DNA of 61,534 nt from Mycobacterium sp. shizuoka-1 (GCF_002723835.1 NZ_BEWG01000113.1:1-61534); one strand, 5' to 3'; shown: positions 1 to 8,018, numbered from the stretch's first letter. Translations and numbers: made by a program. Notes: generated by a model from the letters alone, not told the origin.

Positions 1-61
1 CCAGCGCGGCGACAAAACCACCCGGACCTACCGCCCCCGCGAACCCAAACCGCCATCATGA
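1..61 (+). CDS. C-terminal end of an insertion-sequence transposase (partial)
   Basis: An open frame enters from the left edge and stops at TGA 59-61. It encodes a 19-residue basic, proline-rich tail (QRGDKTTRTYRPREPKPPS). The tail is followed at once by two copies of a 23-bp repeat, the arrangement expected at the end of an insertion sequence. An IS481- or IS3-like DDE transposase is my best guess. Too little is present to assign a family, so the call rests on context and on the tail's composition. Confidence 0.5.
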   Translation, partial: QRGDKTTRTYRPREPKPPS

Positions 62-108
62 GTGTCAGCGATGTCCCAAGACATAAGTGTCAGCGATGTC
101 CCGAGACA
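61..108. repeat. Tandem 23-bp direct repeat at the insertion-sequence end
   Basis: AGTGTCAGCGATGTCCC-A/G-AGACA occurs at 61-83 and 86-108, differing by one base and separated by two bases (period 25). The first copy overlaps the transposase stop codon. Each copy contains TGTC...GACA inverted half-sites. Read on the minus strand the outer end begins TGT, a common IS terminus, so the element probably ends near 108. Such repeats are plausible transposase-binding sites. Positions 109-146 show no other structure. Confidence 0.6.
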
Positions 109-146
109 CCACACGTCGCTGGGCGGCGGTTAGCGCGCCGAAGTCG

Positions 147-605
147 TTAAAAGAGCGCGCGCACGATCATCTCGGCCACCGCGGCCGGCTTGTCGACGCC
201 GTCGATCTCGATGGTGTGCTTCACCGTCAGGTTGACCGTGGTGTCGTCCACCTTGTCGGCGCCGATGAGTTCGGAGCGCACCCGCACGCTGCTGTCGACC
301 GGGACGGCGGCCACGAACCGGACCTTGTTGAGGCCGTAGTTGATGGCCATCTTGGCGTTTTCCAGCCGGAAGTTGTCCTTGGACAGTGCCGGGACCAGCG
401 ACAGCGTCAGGAAGCCGTGCGCAATCGGTGTGCCGTAAGGGCTTTCGGCCTTGGCCCGCTCGACGTCGACGTGGATCCACTGATGGTCCCCGGTGGCGTC
501 GGCGAAGTCGTTGATCCGCTTCTGGTCGATCTGCAGCCACTCGCTGACGCCGAGTTCCTGGCCGACCGCGGACACCGCGTCGTCGATGGACGTGATCACC
601 TTCAT
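147..605 (-). CDS. MaoC-like (R)-specific enoyl-CoA hydratase, HtdZ-like
   Basis: A 152-residue single-hotdog protein of the MaoC/(R)-hydratase family. It is expected to hydrate trans-2-enoyl-CoA to (R)-3-hydroxyacyl-CoA in the cytoplasm. The hydratase-2 segment with catalytic Asp and His is visible (FADATGDHQWIH, about residues 36-47), followed by AHGFLTLSL. It resembles M. tuberculosis Rv0130 (HtdZ) in length and sequence as I remember it. ATG at 605 was preferred; GTG at 611 adds two residues. It starts about 20 bp after the upstream acyl-CoA dehydrogenase stop, so the two are probably co-transcribed and perform consecutive beta-oxidation-type steps. The insertion-sequence end lies about 40 bp beyond its stop. 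Confidence 0.9.
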   Translation of the reverse strand: MKVITSIDDAVSAVGQELGVSEWLQIDQKRINDFADATGDHQWIHVDVERAKAESPYGTPIAHGFLTLSLVPALSKDNFRLENAKMAINYGLNKVRFVAAVPVDSSVRVRSELIGADKVDDTTVNLTVKHTIEIDGVDKPAAVAEMIVRALF

Positions 606-624
606 GGGCACACGATAGCCAGCG

Positions 625-2454
625 TCAGAAGGCCTCTTCGCGCAGGTCCATGATCGTCAGGTCGATGGACTCGGCGATCTGGCGCTCGGCGGCCAGCCGG
701 GGCAGCACGTTGGCGGCGAAGAAGGTCGCCACCGCGACCTTGCCGCGGTAGAAGGCCTCGTCGCGCGGGTCGGGATCGGAGTCCAGCGCCTGCAGCGCGA
801 TCTCGGCCTGGCGCAACAGGAACCAGCCGATCAGCAGATCGCCGACCGCGAGCAGGAAGCCGACCGATTCCAGGCCCACCCGATAGAGCTCACGCGCGTC
901 GTCTTGGGCGCCCAGCAGGTAGCCGGTCATCGCCGTCACGATGCCCCGCACCTGATCCAGCGCGCCGGCCAGCGCGGCCCGGCCGGCCGCCAGCTCGGCT
1001 CTGGCGTCCGGGCTGTCGACGAACTTCTCGATCTGGGTGACGACATGCGCCAAAGCCCCGCCCTGGTCTCGGGCGATCTTGCGGAAGAAGAAGTCCTGGG
1101 CCTGGATGGCGGTGGTGCCCTCGTAGAGGGAGTCGATCTTGGCGTCGCGGATGTACTGCTCGATCGGGTAGTCCTGCAGGAAGCCCGAGCCGCCGAACGT
1201 CTGCAGTGACTCGGTCAGGCACTGGTAGGCGCGCTCGGATCCGACGCCTTTGACGATCGGCAGCAGCAGGTCGTTGACCCGTTCGGCCATCGACGCGTCC
1301 GCGCCTGAAACCACTTGGGCCACAGCCGGATCCTGATGGGCGGCGGTGTAGAGGTACAGCGCACGCAGGCCCTCGGCGTAGGCCTTCTGCGTCATCAGGG
1401 CCCGTCGTACATCGGGGTGGTGGATGATCGTCACCCGCGGTGCGGTCTTGTCGGTCATCTGGGTCAGGTCGGCGCCCTGCACCCGGGTCTTGGCGTACTC
1501 CAGGGCGTTGAGATAACCGGTCGACAACGTGGCAATCGCCTTGGTGCCCACGAACATCCGGGCGTATTCGATGACTTTGAACATCTGCGCGATGCCGTTG
1601 TGGACGTCGCCCACCAGCCAGCCGACCGCAGGCGTGCCGTGCAGTCCCAGGCTGAGTTCGGTGGTGGCCGACGCTTTGAGGCCCATCTTGTGTTCGAGGT
1701 TCGTGACGTAGGCGCCGTTGCGGGCGCCCGGCTCGCCGGTCTCGGGATCGGGCAGGAACTTCGGGACCACGAACAGGCTCAGGCCCTTGGTGCCGGGCCC
1801 GGCGCCCTCGGGCCGGGCCAGCACCATGTGCAGGATGTTCTCGAAGAAGTCGCCGGTGTCGCCGTTGGTGATGAAGCGCTTGACACCCTCGATGTGCCAG
1901 GTACCGTCGCCGGCGTCGACAGCCTTGGTGCGCCCGGCACCGACATCGGAGCCGGCGTCCGGCTCCGTCAGGACCATGGTGGCGCACCAGTTGCGCTCGG
2001 CGGCCAGGCTCGCCCAGTGCTGCTGCTGGGCATTGCCGATGTGGAACAGGATGTTGGCCATGATCGGGCCGGCCATGTACATGAACACCGCGGGGTTGGC
2101 CCCCAGCACCAGCTCGTCGATCGCCCAGGCGACCATCGCCGGGGCCGGAACGCCGCCGACCTCCTCGGCCAACCCGATCCGGAACCACTCCCCCTGCTGC
2201 CACGCCCGCATCGACTTCGTGAACGGTTCGGGCAGCGTCACCGCATGGGTACCCGGGTCGAAGGTAGGCGGATGCCGATCGGTCTCGGCGAACGAGTCGG
2301 CCACCGGCCCCTCGGCCAGCCGGGCCGCCTCGGCCAGCATCTCGCGCACCGAGTCGGAGTCCAGGTCCGGGTAGTCGTCGAGCGTCTTCGCCAAATCGAG
2401 CAGCTCGAAGAGGTTGAACTCGAGATCGCGGACGTTGCTCTTGTAGTGGCCCAT
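625..2454 (-). CDS. Acyl-CoA dehydrogenase, FadE5-like long form
   Basis: A 609-residue FAD-dependent acyl-CoA dehydrogenase that forms the trans-2 double bond. The length and motifs match the long FadE5-type family rather than the usual 380-residue enzymes. Seen are MVLTEPDAGSDVGAGRTKA and FITNGDTGDFFENI (FAD/substrate segments), LSTGYLNALEYAKTRVQG, and YEGTTAIQAQDFFFRK, which carries the conserved Glu of the active-site loop. A roughly 140-residue extra C-terminal helical region follows. The start was placed at the ATG opening MGHYKSNVRDLEFNLFEL because FadE5 proteins begin this way. The hydratase gene lies directly downstream. A perfect palindrome 85 bp upstream may control the pair. Confidence 0.93.
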   Translation of the reverse strand: MGHYKSNVRDLEFNLFELLDLAKTLDDYPDLDSDSVREMLAEAARLAEGPVADSFAETDRHPPTFDPGTHAVTLPEPFTKSMRAWQQGEWFRIGLAEEVGGVPAPAMVAWAIDELVLGANPAVFMYMAGPIMANILFHIGNAQQQHWASLAAERNWCATMVLTEPDAGSDVGAGRTKAVDAGDGTWHIEGVKRFITNGDTGDFFENILHMVLARPEGAGPGTKGLSLFVVPKFLPDPETGEPGARNGAYVTNLEHKMGLKASATTELSLGLHGTPAVGWLVGDVHNGIAQMFKVIEYARMFVGTKAIATLSTGYLNALEYAKTRVQGADLTQMTDKTAPRVTIIHHPDVRRALMTQKAYAEGLRALYLYTAAHQDPAVAQVVSGADASMAERVNDLLLPIVKGVGSERAYQCLTESLQTFGGSGFLQDYPIEQYIRDAKIDSLYEGTTAIQAQDFFFRKIARDQGGALAHVVTQIEKFVDSPDARAELAAGRAALAGALDQVRGIVTAMTGYLLGAQDDARELYRVGLESVGFLLAVGDLLIGWFLLRQAEIALQALDSDPDPRDEAFYRGKVAVATFFAANVLPRLAAERQIAESIDLTIMDLREEAF

Positions 2455-2538
2455 CGCTTGCGTCCTTCTCATCGCCGGCTGCCTCAACCCTAGCCCGGGT
2501 GGCCGGTCTGATCAGGGAGTTCAGCCGGCGCTGAGAAA

Positions 2539-2554
2539 TATGATCTGGATCATA
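2539..2554. promoter_or_regulatory. Perfect 7-2-7 palindrome upstream of the FadE5-like gene
   Basis: TATGATC-TG-GATCATA is a perfect inverted repeat in the 261-bp gap (2455-2715) between the dehydrogenase and the small-ORF/TetR unit. It lies 85 bp upstream of the dehydrogenase ATG, AT-rich against a GC-rich background. It looks like a dimeric repressor operator. The neighbouring TetR protein is one possible ligand, but that is inference. Confidence 0.5.
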
Positions 2555-2654
2555 CAAAGCGTCTTCGTGCCTGGTCGGCGCCAAGGTCACAAGGACTGTT
2601 TTCCAGCCGTTAACGTCGGCGACAACATCGAGGTTGCACTAAGAGCGTTCTAAT

Positions 2655-2679
2655 CTTATGGTCGTAAGCATACTTATGG
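2655..2679. promoter_or_regulatory. CTTATGG/TAAG half-site cluster before the TetR unit
   Basis: CTTATGG occurs at 2655-2661 and again at 2673-2679. A TAAG between them makes two overlapping dyads, CTTA-N6-TAAG (2655-2668) and TAAG-CATA-CTTA (2665-2676). A possible -10 hexamer, TAATCT (2651-2656), overlaps the left edge. The position, 37 bp before a coupled ORF-tetR unit, is typical of an autoregulatory TetR operator. Arms are short, so confidence is modest. Confidence 0.35.
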
Positions 2680-2715
2680 AGTCGGTCGCCCGACCCACCC
2701 CGCGAGGAGACAGAC

Positions 2716-2853
2716 ATGTGGCTGATCGAGCTGAACATCGCCGGCCACCGGTTCACGCGCCAGGTGCCCGACCGGCGCCGGCAGCTGTTCGGACGCAGCG
2801 CACGCGCGCTGACCTGGCGGGGTGGCCATGTCCGGGAAACCCCCGCCGCCTGA
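2716..2853 (+). CDS. 45-residue small protein coupled to the TetR gene
   Basis: An ATG-initiated ORF too short for usual gene calling. It has a strong Shine-Dalgarno sequence (GAGGAGA, 2704-2710, spacing 5) and ends TGA directly followed by the ATG of the TetR gene (TGAATG, zero gap), so translation is probably coupled. The peptide begins MWLIELNIAGHRFTRQVPDR and is Arg-rich, with no transmembrane segment and no family I recognise. It may be a real small protein or a leader that sets TetR translation. The ribosome-binding site and junction are the evidence. Confidence 0.5.
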   Translation: MWLIELNIAGHRFTRQVPDRRRQLFGRSARALTWRGGHVRETPAA

Positions 2854-3486
2854 ATGACCCCGACACCGCCGGCAACCCCCCGCCGAGCTCGCGGCTCCAC
2901 CCGCACCAAGATGCTGGTGAGCGCCGCCGAGGTGCTGCGCGAACGCGGCGCGGCCGGGGTGACCATCGACGAAGTCCTGGCCCGCAGCGGGGCACCGCGC
3001 GGGTCGGTGTACCACCACTTCCCCGAGGGCCGCAGCCAGCTGCTGCGCGAGGCACTCGACTTCGCCGGCTATGAGATCAGCGCCAGCCTCGACGAAGCCG
3101 CCCAGGAGAGCACCACGGTGCTGCTGCGCCGGTTCGTCGATCTCTGGGAAAACGCGCTGCTGACAAGCGATTACACCGCCGGATGTCCGGTGCTGGCCGC
3201 CGCCGTGGGCTCCGGTGAGGACGAGAACCAGCTCACCTCGGTCGCCGCGGACATCTTCGGACGCTGGCGGGAGGCCGCCAAGGCGTGCTACGTGCGCGAC
3301 GGTTTCGAGGCAGCCGAGGCCAGCGCGCTGGCCGACACCACGCTGGCCGCGATGGAGGGCGCGGTGGTGCTGTGCCGCTCCGCGCGCAGCCTGCAGCCCC
3401 TGCACGACGTCACCGCCCAGCTGGAATTCCTGATCAAGGCAAAGGAATTCGTGACGAAGTTCGGTGTCCCGACGCTCAACGCCTGA
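2854..3486 (+). CDS. TetR/AcrR-family transcriptional regulator (YxaF/LmrA-like)
   Basis: A 210-residue repressor. The N-terminal helix-turn-helix spans about residues 16-62 (RTKMLVSAAEVL...IDEVLARSGAPRGSVYHHFPEGR). The ligand domain carries GCPV near residues 110-113, typical of the YxaF/LmrA subgroup. It begins immediately after the 45-codon ORF and ends overlapping the convergent DHFR-like gene by 11 bp. Likely targets are its own promoter and the divergent FadE5-like operon, since both share the 2455-2715 gap with two dyads; this is inference. The ligand is unknown. Confidence 0.9.
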   Translation: MTPTPPATPRRARGSTRTKMLVSAAEVLRERGAAGVTIDEVLARSGAPRGSVYHHFPEGRSQLLREALDFAGYEISASLDEAAQESTTVLLRRFVDLWENALLTSDYTAGCPVLAAAVGSGEDENQLTSVAADIFGRWREAAKACYVRDGFEAAEASALADTTLAAMEGAVVLCRSARSLQPLHDVTAQLEFLIKAKEFVTKFGVPTLNA

Positions 3487-4000
3487 ACTGCCAGCGGGCA
3501 CAGACGAAATCGCCGTTGACACCGGTCTCGGCGAGCACCCACTCCGAACGCAGCGGCAGGACCGGCGCACCCGAGCCCAGGCTGCACGGCGCATACGACA
3601 CGACCAGCTCGTCGACCAGCCCCGCCGCCACGAACTGCGCCCCGACGTCACCGCCGCCCATCACCCACACGTCCCGCTCACCGGCGGCCTCCACCAGCCG
3701 CGGGTGCAGATCGGTCACCGGGCCGGCGAACGCCGTCACGGGGTGACCGTCGGCGATGATCTGCGGGCGGTGGGTCAGCACCCAGCTGGGCTGGCTGTAC
3801 ATCCACTCTCCCGGCTGATCGGCCAGCAGCCACTCATAGGTCGCCGACCCCATCACCAGCGCTCCGATGCCGGCATTGAACGCCCGGTAGCCGAACGGTC
3901 CGTCGATGTCGATGTCACGCGAGGTCAGCCAGTCCAGGCTGCCCGCGTCGTCGACGATGAACCCGTCCAGGCTGGAGGCGGTGAAGTACACAGTGGCCAT
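3476..4000 (-). CDS. Dihydrofolate-reductase-like (RibD C-terminal domain) protein
   Basis: A 174-residue protein of the RibD_C/DHFR-like family. These are NAD(P)H-dependent reductases of mostly unknown substrate. It opens MATVYFTASSLDGFIVD, the usual start of the family, so the ATG at 4000 was chosen over an upstream extension. VMGSATYEW (about residues 49-57) and VMGGGDVGAQFV (about 112-123) are the nucleotide-binding segments. Its 3' end overlaps the convergent TetR gene by 11 bp. It is divergent from the thioesterase gene. The physiological role cannot be told from sequence. Confidence 0.88.
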   Translation of the reverse strand: MATVYFTASSLDGFIVDDAGSLDWLTSRDIDIDGPFGYRAFNAGIGALVMGSATYEWLLADQPGEWMYSQPSWVLTHRPQIIADGHPVTAFAGPVTDLHPRLVEAAGERDVWVMGGGDVGAQFVAAGLVDELVVSYAPCSLGSGAPVLPLRSEWVLAETGVNGDFVCARWQFRR

Positions 4001-4062
4001 GGCTGCCGAGTATGGTCGGCCCGTCTGACACGGAGCCGACCGCTGGTGCTGGAATACAACGT

Positions 4063-4905
4063 GTGACGACGTCCGACCCATCGACCGAAGCGCTGGATCC
4101 GGAAACCCCGGAAAGCGTGCTGACCCGGTTCGGCATCCAGACGCTCGACGAGAACTTCACCGAGTTCACCGTGGTGGCCTCGATGCCGGCGGGACACCTG
4201 ACCAACCCGTTCACCGGCATGCCGACCGTCGGGCCGCTGGCCATCCTGGTCGACGACGTGGGCGGGCGGGCCAATTTCTACCGTCGCGGCTCGGGACAAT
4301 GGACGGTGTCCAGCGAACTGACCGTGGAACTCAGTCCCGACGGCATCGAAAGCCTGCAGGCCGCTCCGGACGAGCCCGTGGTCGCTGCCAGCCGCCCGCT
4401 CGGCCCGCACGGGGCGACGCTGCTGGCCATCTGCACCCTCAGCCACCGGGGCACCACGATCGGGGGCGGCACGGTGCGGACGGTGGCGATCGCCGGGGGA
4501 CCCGACGGACCCATCGACCGCGGACCCGACACCGTGACGCGCACCCGCCAGACCCCGCTGGCCGACCTGATGGCCGTCGACCCGCAACCGGCCGAGTCCG
4601 GCACCTACCGACTGACCCAGCGCCCGGATTCGATCATCAACAACCTGATCGGAATCGTGCACGGCGGGGTCAGCAGCGCAGGCCTGGAACTCGTGGCCTC
4701 CGCGGCGATCAACCACCAGCAGACCGACCCGCTGCGGACCGCCTCGATCCGGGTCAACTTTCTGCGACCATTCTTCGCCGGCGCCCGATCCCGTTATGAG
4801 GGAACGGCGTTGCGTATCGGCCGAAACTCCGCGATCGGTGACGCGCAGGCGGTCGGCGAGGACGGCAAGGTGGCGATCCTCGCCCGGGTCACCGGTTACC
4901 GGTGA
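4063..4905 (+). CDS. Acyl-CoA thioesterase, tandem hotdog (PaaI-like)
   Basis: About 280 residues, with two hotdog-type halves (roughly 20-150 and 165-280). The C-terminal half has IGIVHGGVSSAGLELVASAAI, the HGG segment typical of PaaI thioesterases, which hydrolyse acyl-CoA to acid and CoA. GTG 4063 was chosen because it leaves a 62-bp divergent promoter space; ATG 4012 is an in-frame alternative adding 17 poorly folded residues. Its stop overlaps the next dehydrogenase start (GTGA), indicating an operon with the two acyl-CoA dehydrogenases. It may release CoA from stalled intermediates of that pathway. Confidence 0.85.
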   Translation: MTTSDPSTEALDPETPESVLTRFGIQTLDENFTEFTVVASMPAGHLTNPFTGMPTVGPLAILVDDVGGRANFYRRGSGQWTVSSELTVELSPDGIESLQAAPDEPVVAASRPLGPHGATLLAICTLSHRGTTIGGGTVRTVAIAGGPDGPIDRGPDTVTRTRQTPLADLMAVDPQPAESGTYRLTQRPDSIINNLIGIVHGGVSSAGLELVASAAINHQQTDPLRTASIRVNFLRPFFAGARSRYEGTALRIGRNSAIGDAQAVGEDGKVAILARVTGYR

Positions 4906-6074
4906 GCGCCATGATCGACGACTTCGCCGCGCTGTGCGCCAACGAACCCGACCTGGCCGCGCTGCGCGCCTCGGTGCGGACTTTCCTGTCCGCTGATCGC
5001 GACGAATTCGGTTGGCAGCCAACGGTCGACGCCTGGCTATCCAGCTGGGACGAGGATTTCAGCGCCCGGCTCGGTGACGCCGGATTCCTCGGCCTGACCA
5101 TTCCCCGGGAATACGGCGGACACGGCCGCAGTCACCTGCACCGCTATGTGGTGACCGAAGAGCTGCTGGCCGCCGGCGCCCCGGTGGCCGCCCACTGGAT
5201 CGCCGACCGCCAAGTCGCGCCCGGCCTGCTGGCCTACGGTTCGCAAGAGCAGCGTCACCGGCTGCTGCCGCGAATTGCCGCGGGCCGGTATTTCTCCGCG
5301 ATCGGGATGAGTGAACCTCAGGCCGGTTCGGACCTCGCCGCGTCTACCGCCAAAGCGGTGCGCGCCGACGGCGGCTGGGTGCTGTCGGGCACCAAGGTGT
5401 GGACCAGTGGTGCGCACCTGGCGCATCAGATCGTGGTGCTGGCCCGCACCAGTGCGATGGACCCGGCCCACCGGCACGCCGGCTTCAGCCAGTTCATCGT
5501 GCCGACGGAGAGCCCCGGGGTCACGATCAGCCCGATCGTGCTGATGTCCGGCGAACACCATTTCAACGAGGTGACCTTCGACGAGGTGTTCATCAGCGAC
5601 GAGAACCTCCTGGGCGAGGTCGGCGCCGGCTGGCACCAGGTCACCGCGGAGCTGTCCTTCGAGCGCAGCGGCCCCGAGCGGATCCTGACCACCGCCCCAC
5701 TGCTCACGGCGCTGGTGCGGTTGCTGGCCGCCCAGGACGATCTCGACGACCATGCCGCCGCGGCCGTCGGCGACCTGCTGGCCCGGGCGATCTCGTTGCG
5801 GCAGTTGTCGATCTCGGTGGCCCGAGCGCTGGCCGCCGGGGAGTCGCCGGTGAACGAGGCGGCCCTGGTCAAGGACCTCGGCACCCGCTTCGAGCAGGAA
5901 TCGGTGGACCTGGCGGCCGATCTGTTCTCCTACGTCGCGACCGACACCCCGGGGCGCGAGCAAGTGACCGCCCTGCTGGATGTCGCACGATTGCACGCTC
6001 CGCTGTTCACGTTGCGCGGCGGAACCAACGAGGTGCTGCGCGGGGTGGTCGCGCGGGGGATGGGGTTGCGGTGA
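4902..6074 (+). CDS. Acyl-CoA dehydrogenase, FAD-binding-type subunit
   Basis: A 390-residue acyl-CoA dehydrogenase. IGMSEPQAGSDLAA and SGTKVWTSGAH are the FAD/substrate segments, and HFNEVTFDEVFI is the middle beta-domain signature. The C-terminal loop reads LRGGTNEVLRG, with Gly where medium-chain enzymes have the catalytic Glu of an EGT loop. The base must lie elsewhere or on a partner, as in paired mycobacterial FadE enzymes. It overlaps the thioesterase by 4 bp and the next dehydrogenase by 4 bp, so a heterotetramer with that protein is likely. The substrate is unknown. Confidence 0.9.
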   Translation: MSAMIDDFAALCANEPDLAALRASVRTFLSADRDEFGWQPTVDAWLSSWDEDFSARLGDAGFLGLTIPREYGGHGRSHLHRYVVTEELLAAGAPVAAHWIADRQVAPGLLAYGSQEQRHRLLPRIAAGRYFSAIGMSEPQAGSDLAASTAKAVRADGGWVLSGTKVWTSGAHLAHQIVVLARTSAMDPAHRHAGFSQFIVPTESPGVTISPIVLMSGEHHFNEVTFDEVFISDENLLGEVGAGWHQVTAELSFERSGPERILTTAPLLTALVRLLAAQDDLDDHAAAAVGDLLARAISLRQLSISVARALAAGESPVNEAALVKDLGTRFEQESVDLAADLFSYVATDTPGREQVTALLDVARLHAPLFTLRGGTNEVLRGVVARGMGLR

Positions 6075-7117
6075 CCCGGACGTTGACCGGCGGGGTGTTC
6101 GGACCCGTTCGCGCCGCAGCGGATTTCGCCGATCTACGGCAGCTGGCCGAGGACATCGGCGCCCGCTCGTTCGACGACCGGATCGGCCACCGCGGCCTGC
6201 CGGACGCCTTCGACGCGACGGCGTGGCGTCATCTCCAGGACGCCGGGCTGACCCACCTGACGAGTGATCCCGAATCCGGTGGCGGGCCAGCCGAATCGGC
6301 CGTCGTCCTGCGGGCACTGGCCCGTCATGCCGTATCGGTTCCCTTGGCGGAGAACGATGTTCTGGCCGGCTGGCTGGCCGCCAGGGCTGGAATCGAGCTG
6401 CCCGACGAAGGCCCATTGACGATCGCGTTCGGTGATGCCGGGGCGACAACCGTCACGGGTGTGCCGTACGCCGGTGCCGCGGCCGCGGTGCTGCTGGCCC
6501 TCCGCGACGGTCCCGACCTGAAGGTCGCGATCACCAAGCCCTCGGCAATCACGAACGGCCACAACATCGGTGGCGAGCCGCGCGACACGCTGAACGTCGG
6601 CGCCGAAGCGTTCGTCACCGTCAACGGCACAGCCGACGAACTACTGCGGCGCGGCGCCTGGGCCCGTTGCGTACAGTCGCTGGGCGCGCTGGACGCGGCG
6701 GTTGAGTTCTCGGTGGCGCACACCAGAGAGCGTGAGCAGTTCGGCCGCCCACTCAGCGCCTTTCAGGCGGTGCAACACACTCTGGCCGCGATGGCCGGTG
6801 AGGTCGAGCGCGCCCGGGCGGCCACCGAACTCGCCGTCGCGGCCGTCACCGACCACGGATTCGGCAGCGCCCAAGCCGATTACGCGGTCACCGTTGCCAA
6901 AGTGGTGATGGGCCGTGTCGTTCCGAGCGTCGTCACCGCCGCCCACCAACTGCACGGGGCCATCGGGGTGACACTCGAGCACCGGCTGTGGCCGGCGACC
7001 ATGCGGGCGCGCGGCTGGATCGACGAGTTCGGCGATACCGCCTCGTACGCGCGACGATTGGGCCGGATGGCGCTGACAGCAAGCGACCCGTGGGACTTCG
7101 TCGTCGGATGTTACTGA
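6071..7117 (+). CDS. Acyl-CoA dehydrogenase, partner subunit
   Basis: A 348-residue divergent acyl-CoA dehydrogenase. The GTG start at 6071 overlaps the previous stop (GTGA); longer upstream frames run through the preceding gene and were rejected. The N-terminal half is degenerate, lacking a clear SEPxxGSD segment. The C-terminal helices are well kept (AHTREREQFGRPLSAFQAVQHTLA and HQLHGAIGVTLEHRLW). This asymmetry fits the alpha2beta2 FadE complexes in which one subunit contributes little to FAD binding. Its last 7 bp overlap the convergent LysR gene. Confidence 0.87.
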   Translation: MTRTLTGGVFGPVRAAADFADLRQLAEDIGARSFDDRIGHRGLPDAFDATAWRHLQDAGLTHLTSDPESGGGPAESAVVLRALARHAVSVPLAENDVLAGWLAARAGIELPDEGPLTIAFGDAGATTVTGVPYAGAAAAVLLALRDGPDLKVAITKPSAITNGHNIGGEPRDTLNVGAEAFVTVNGTADELLRRGAWARCVQSLGALDAAVEFSVAHTREREQFGRPLSAFQAVQHTLAAMAGEVERARAATELAVAAVTDHGFGSAQADYAVTVAKVVMGRVVPSVVTAAHQLHGAIGVTLEHRLWPATMRARGWIDEFGDTASYARRLGRMALTASDPWDFVVGCY

Positions 7118-8007
7118 GCGACCACTTCCCTGGCGAGAGTCTCGAGGATCTCGATCACCTGCGCAACGGCCGGACGCGCGGCGGCTCCGGCCCGGGTGAC
7201 CGCTTCGATCCGGCGTGCGATCCGGACCCCGTTGAGCGGCTTGCGGATCAGGGCTCGGGTGGTGTGGACGTAACGCGGGAGTAGCGCAATTCCGATCCCA
7301 GCGGCGACCATTTCTTCGACCACACGGAAGTCATTGACTCGCTGAACTATTCGCGGCTGGACTCCGGCAACGGTCGCCAGAGAGCGCAGAACATCGTCGA
7401 CCATCAATCCGCCCTCGACACCGATCCAGGGCTCGTCGGCCAGCTCGCGCAGCGTGATCCGCTTGGCATCGGCCAGCCGATGATTCTGCGGCAGAAGGAT
7501 TTCCAGCGGTTCACGCAGTAGTGGCGTGGCCTCGATCCGCGGCCCCCATGGGCTGATGTCGCGTTCATCCCGGTGCACGACGACGATGTCGAAATCGGCG
7601 AGCTGAGCGGGTGCGTTCACGGCGGGCTGATCGATATCGCGGCCCAGGACAGCGACACCGACGTCGGCGGCGCGGGTGATGAGCCCCGCGAGCAACATGG
7701 CGGCACCCGAGGGAAACATGGCGACCCGCACCGTGCCGCGCGGGGTTGAGCGGTAGGCATCCATATCCGCCTGCGCCCGGTCGAGGGCCGCGAGAATCTC
7801 GTCGACCCTCGCAACCAGGGTGCGGCCGGCATCGGTGAGCCGCACCCGTCGCCCGTCGGGTTCGAGGAGCAGGACGCCGGCTTCCCGCCGCAAGATCTTG
7901 AGCTGCTGGGACACCGCGGACGGCGTCAGCGACATCGCCTCGGCGACCGCGTGGACGGTACCGCGTTCGGAGAGCTCACGCAGCAGGCGCAGCCGCATTA
8001 TGTCCAT
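7111..8007 (-). CDS. LysR-family transcriptional regulator
   Basis: A 298-residue LysR protein. The winged helix-turn-helix lies in residues 1-60 (LRLLRELSERGTVHAVAEAMSLTPSAVSQQLKIL), followed by a periplasmic-binding-like effector domain. It is divergent from an EamA permease gene, the classical arrangement in which a LysR activator controls its neighbour. A 7-bp inverted repeat in the shared promoter (8019-8056) is a candidate site. The effector is unknown; an exported metabolite is a reasonable guess. Confidence 0.92.
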   Translation of the reverse strand: MDIMRLRLLRELSERGTVHAVAEAMSLTPSAVSQQLKILRREAGVLLLEPDGRRVRLTDAGRTLVARVDEILAALDRAQADMDAYRSTPRGTVRVAMFPSGAAMLLAGLITRAADVGVAVLGRDIDQPAVNAPAQLADFDIVVVHRDERDISPWGPRIEATPLLREPLEILLPQNHRLADAKRITLRELADEPWIGVEGGLMVDDVLRSLATVAGVQPRIVQRVNDFRVVEEMVAAGIGIALLPRYVHTTRALIRKPLNGVRIARRIEAVTRAGAAARPAVAQVIEILETLAREVVAQ

Positions 8008-8018
8008 GTAGAAATACT

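Noticed and set aside
61..108. CRISPR array
   Set aside because: Only two 23-bp copies with a 2-bp gap; no spacer-sized unique segment and no cas genes. It fits an insertion-sequence end.
1315..2493. Long plus-strand frame opposite the FadE5-like gene
   Set aside because: Antisense shadow of GC-rich coding DNA. It has no family motif, while the minus strand encodes a complete acyl-CoA dehydrogenase.
4055..4070. AACGTGTGA near the thioesterase start as a KstR-like box
   Set aside because: It fails two fixed positions of TnnAACnnGTTnnA, so it is too weak to report as a site.
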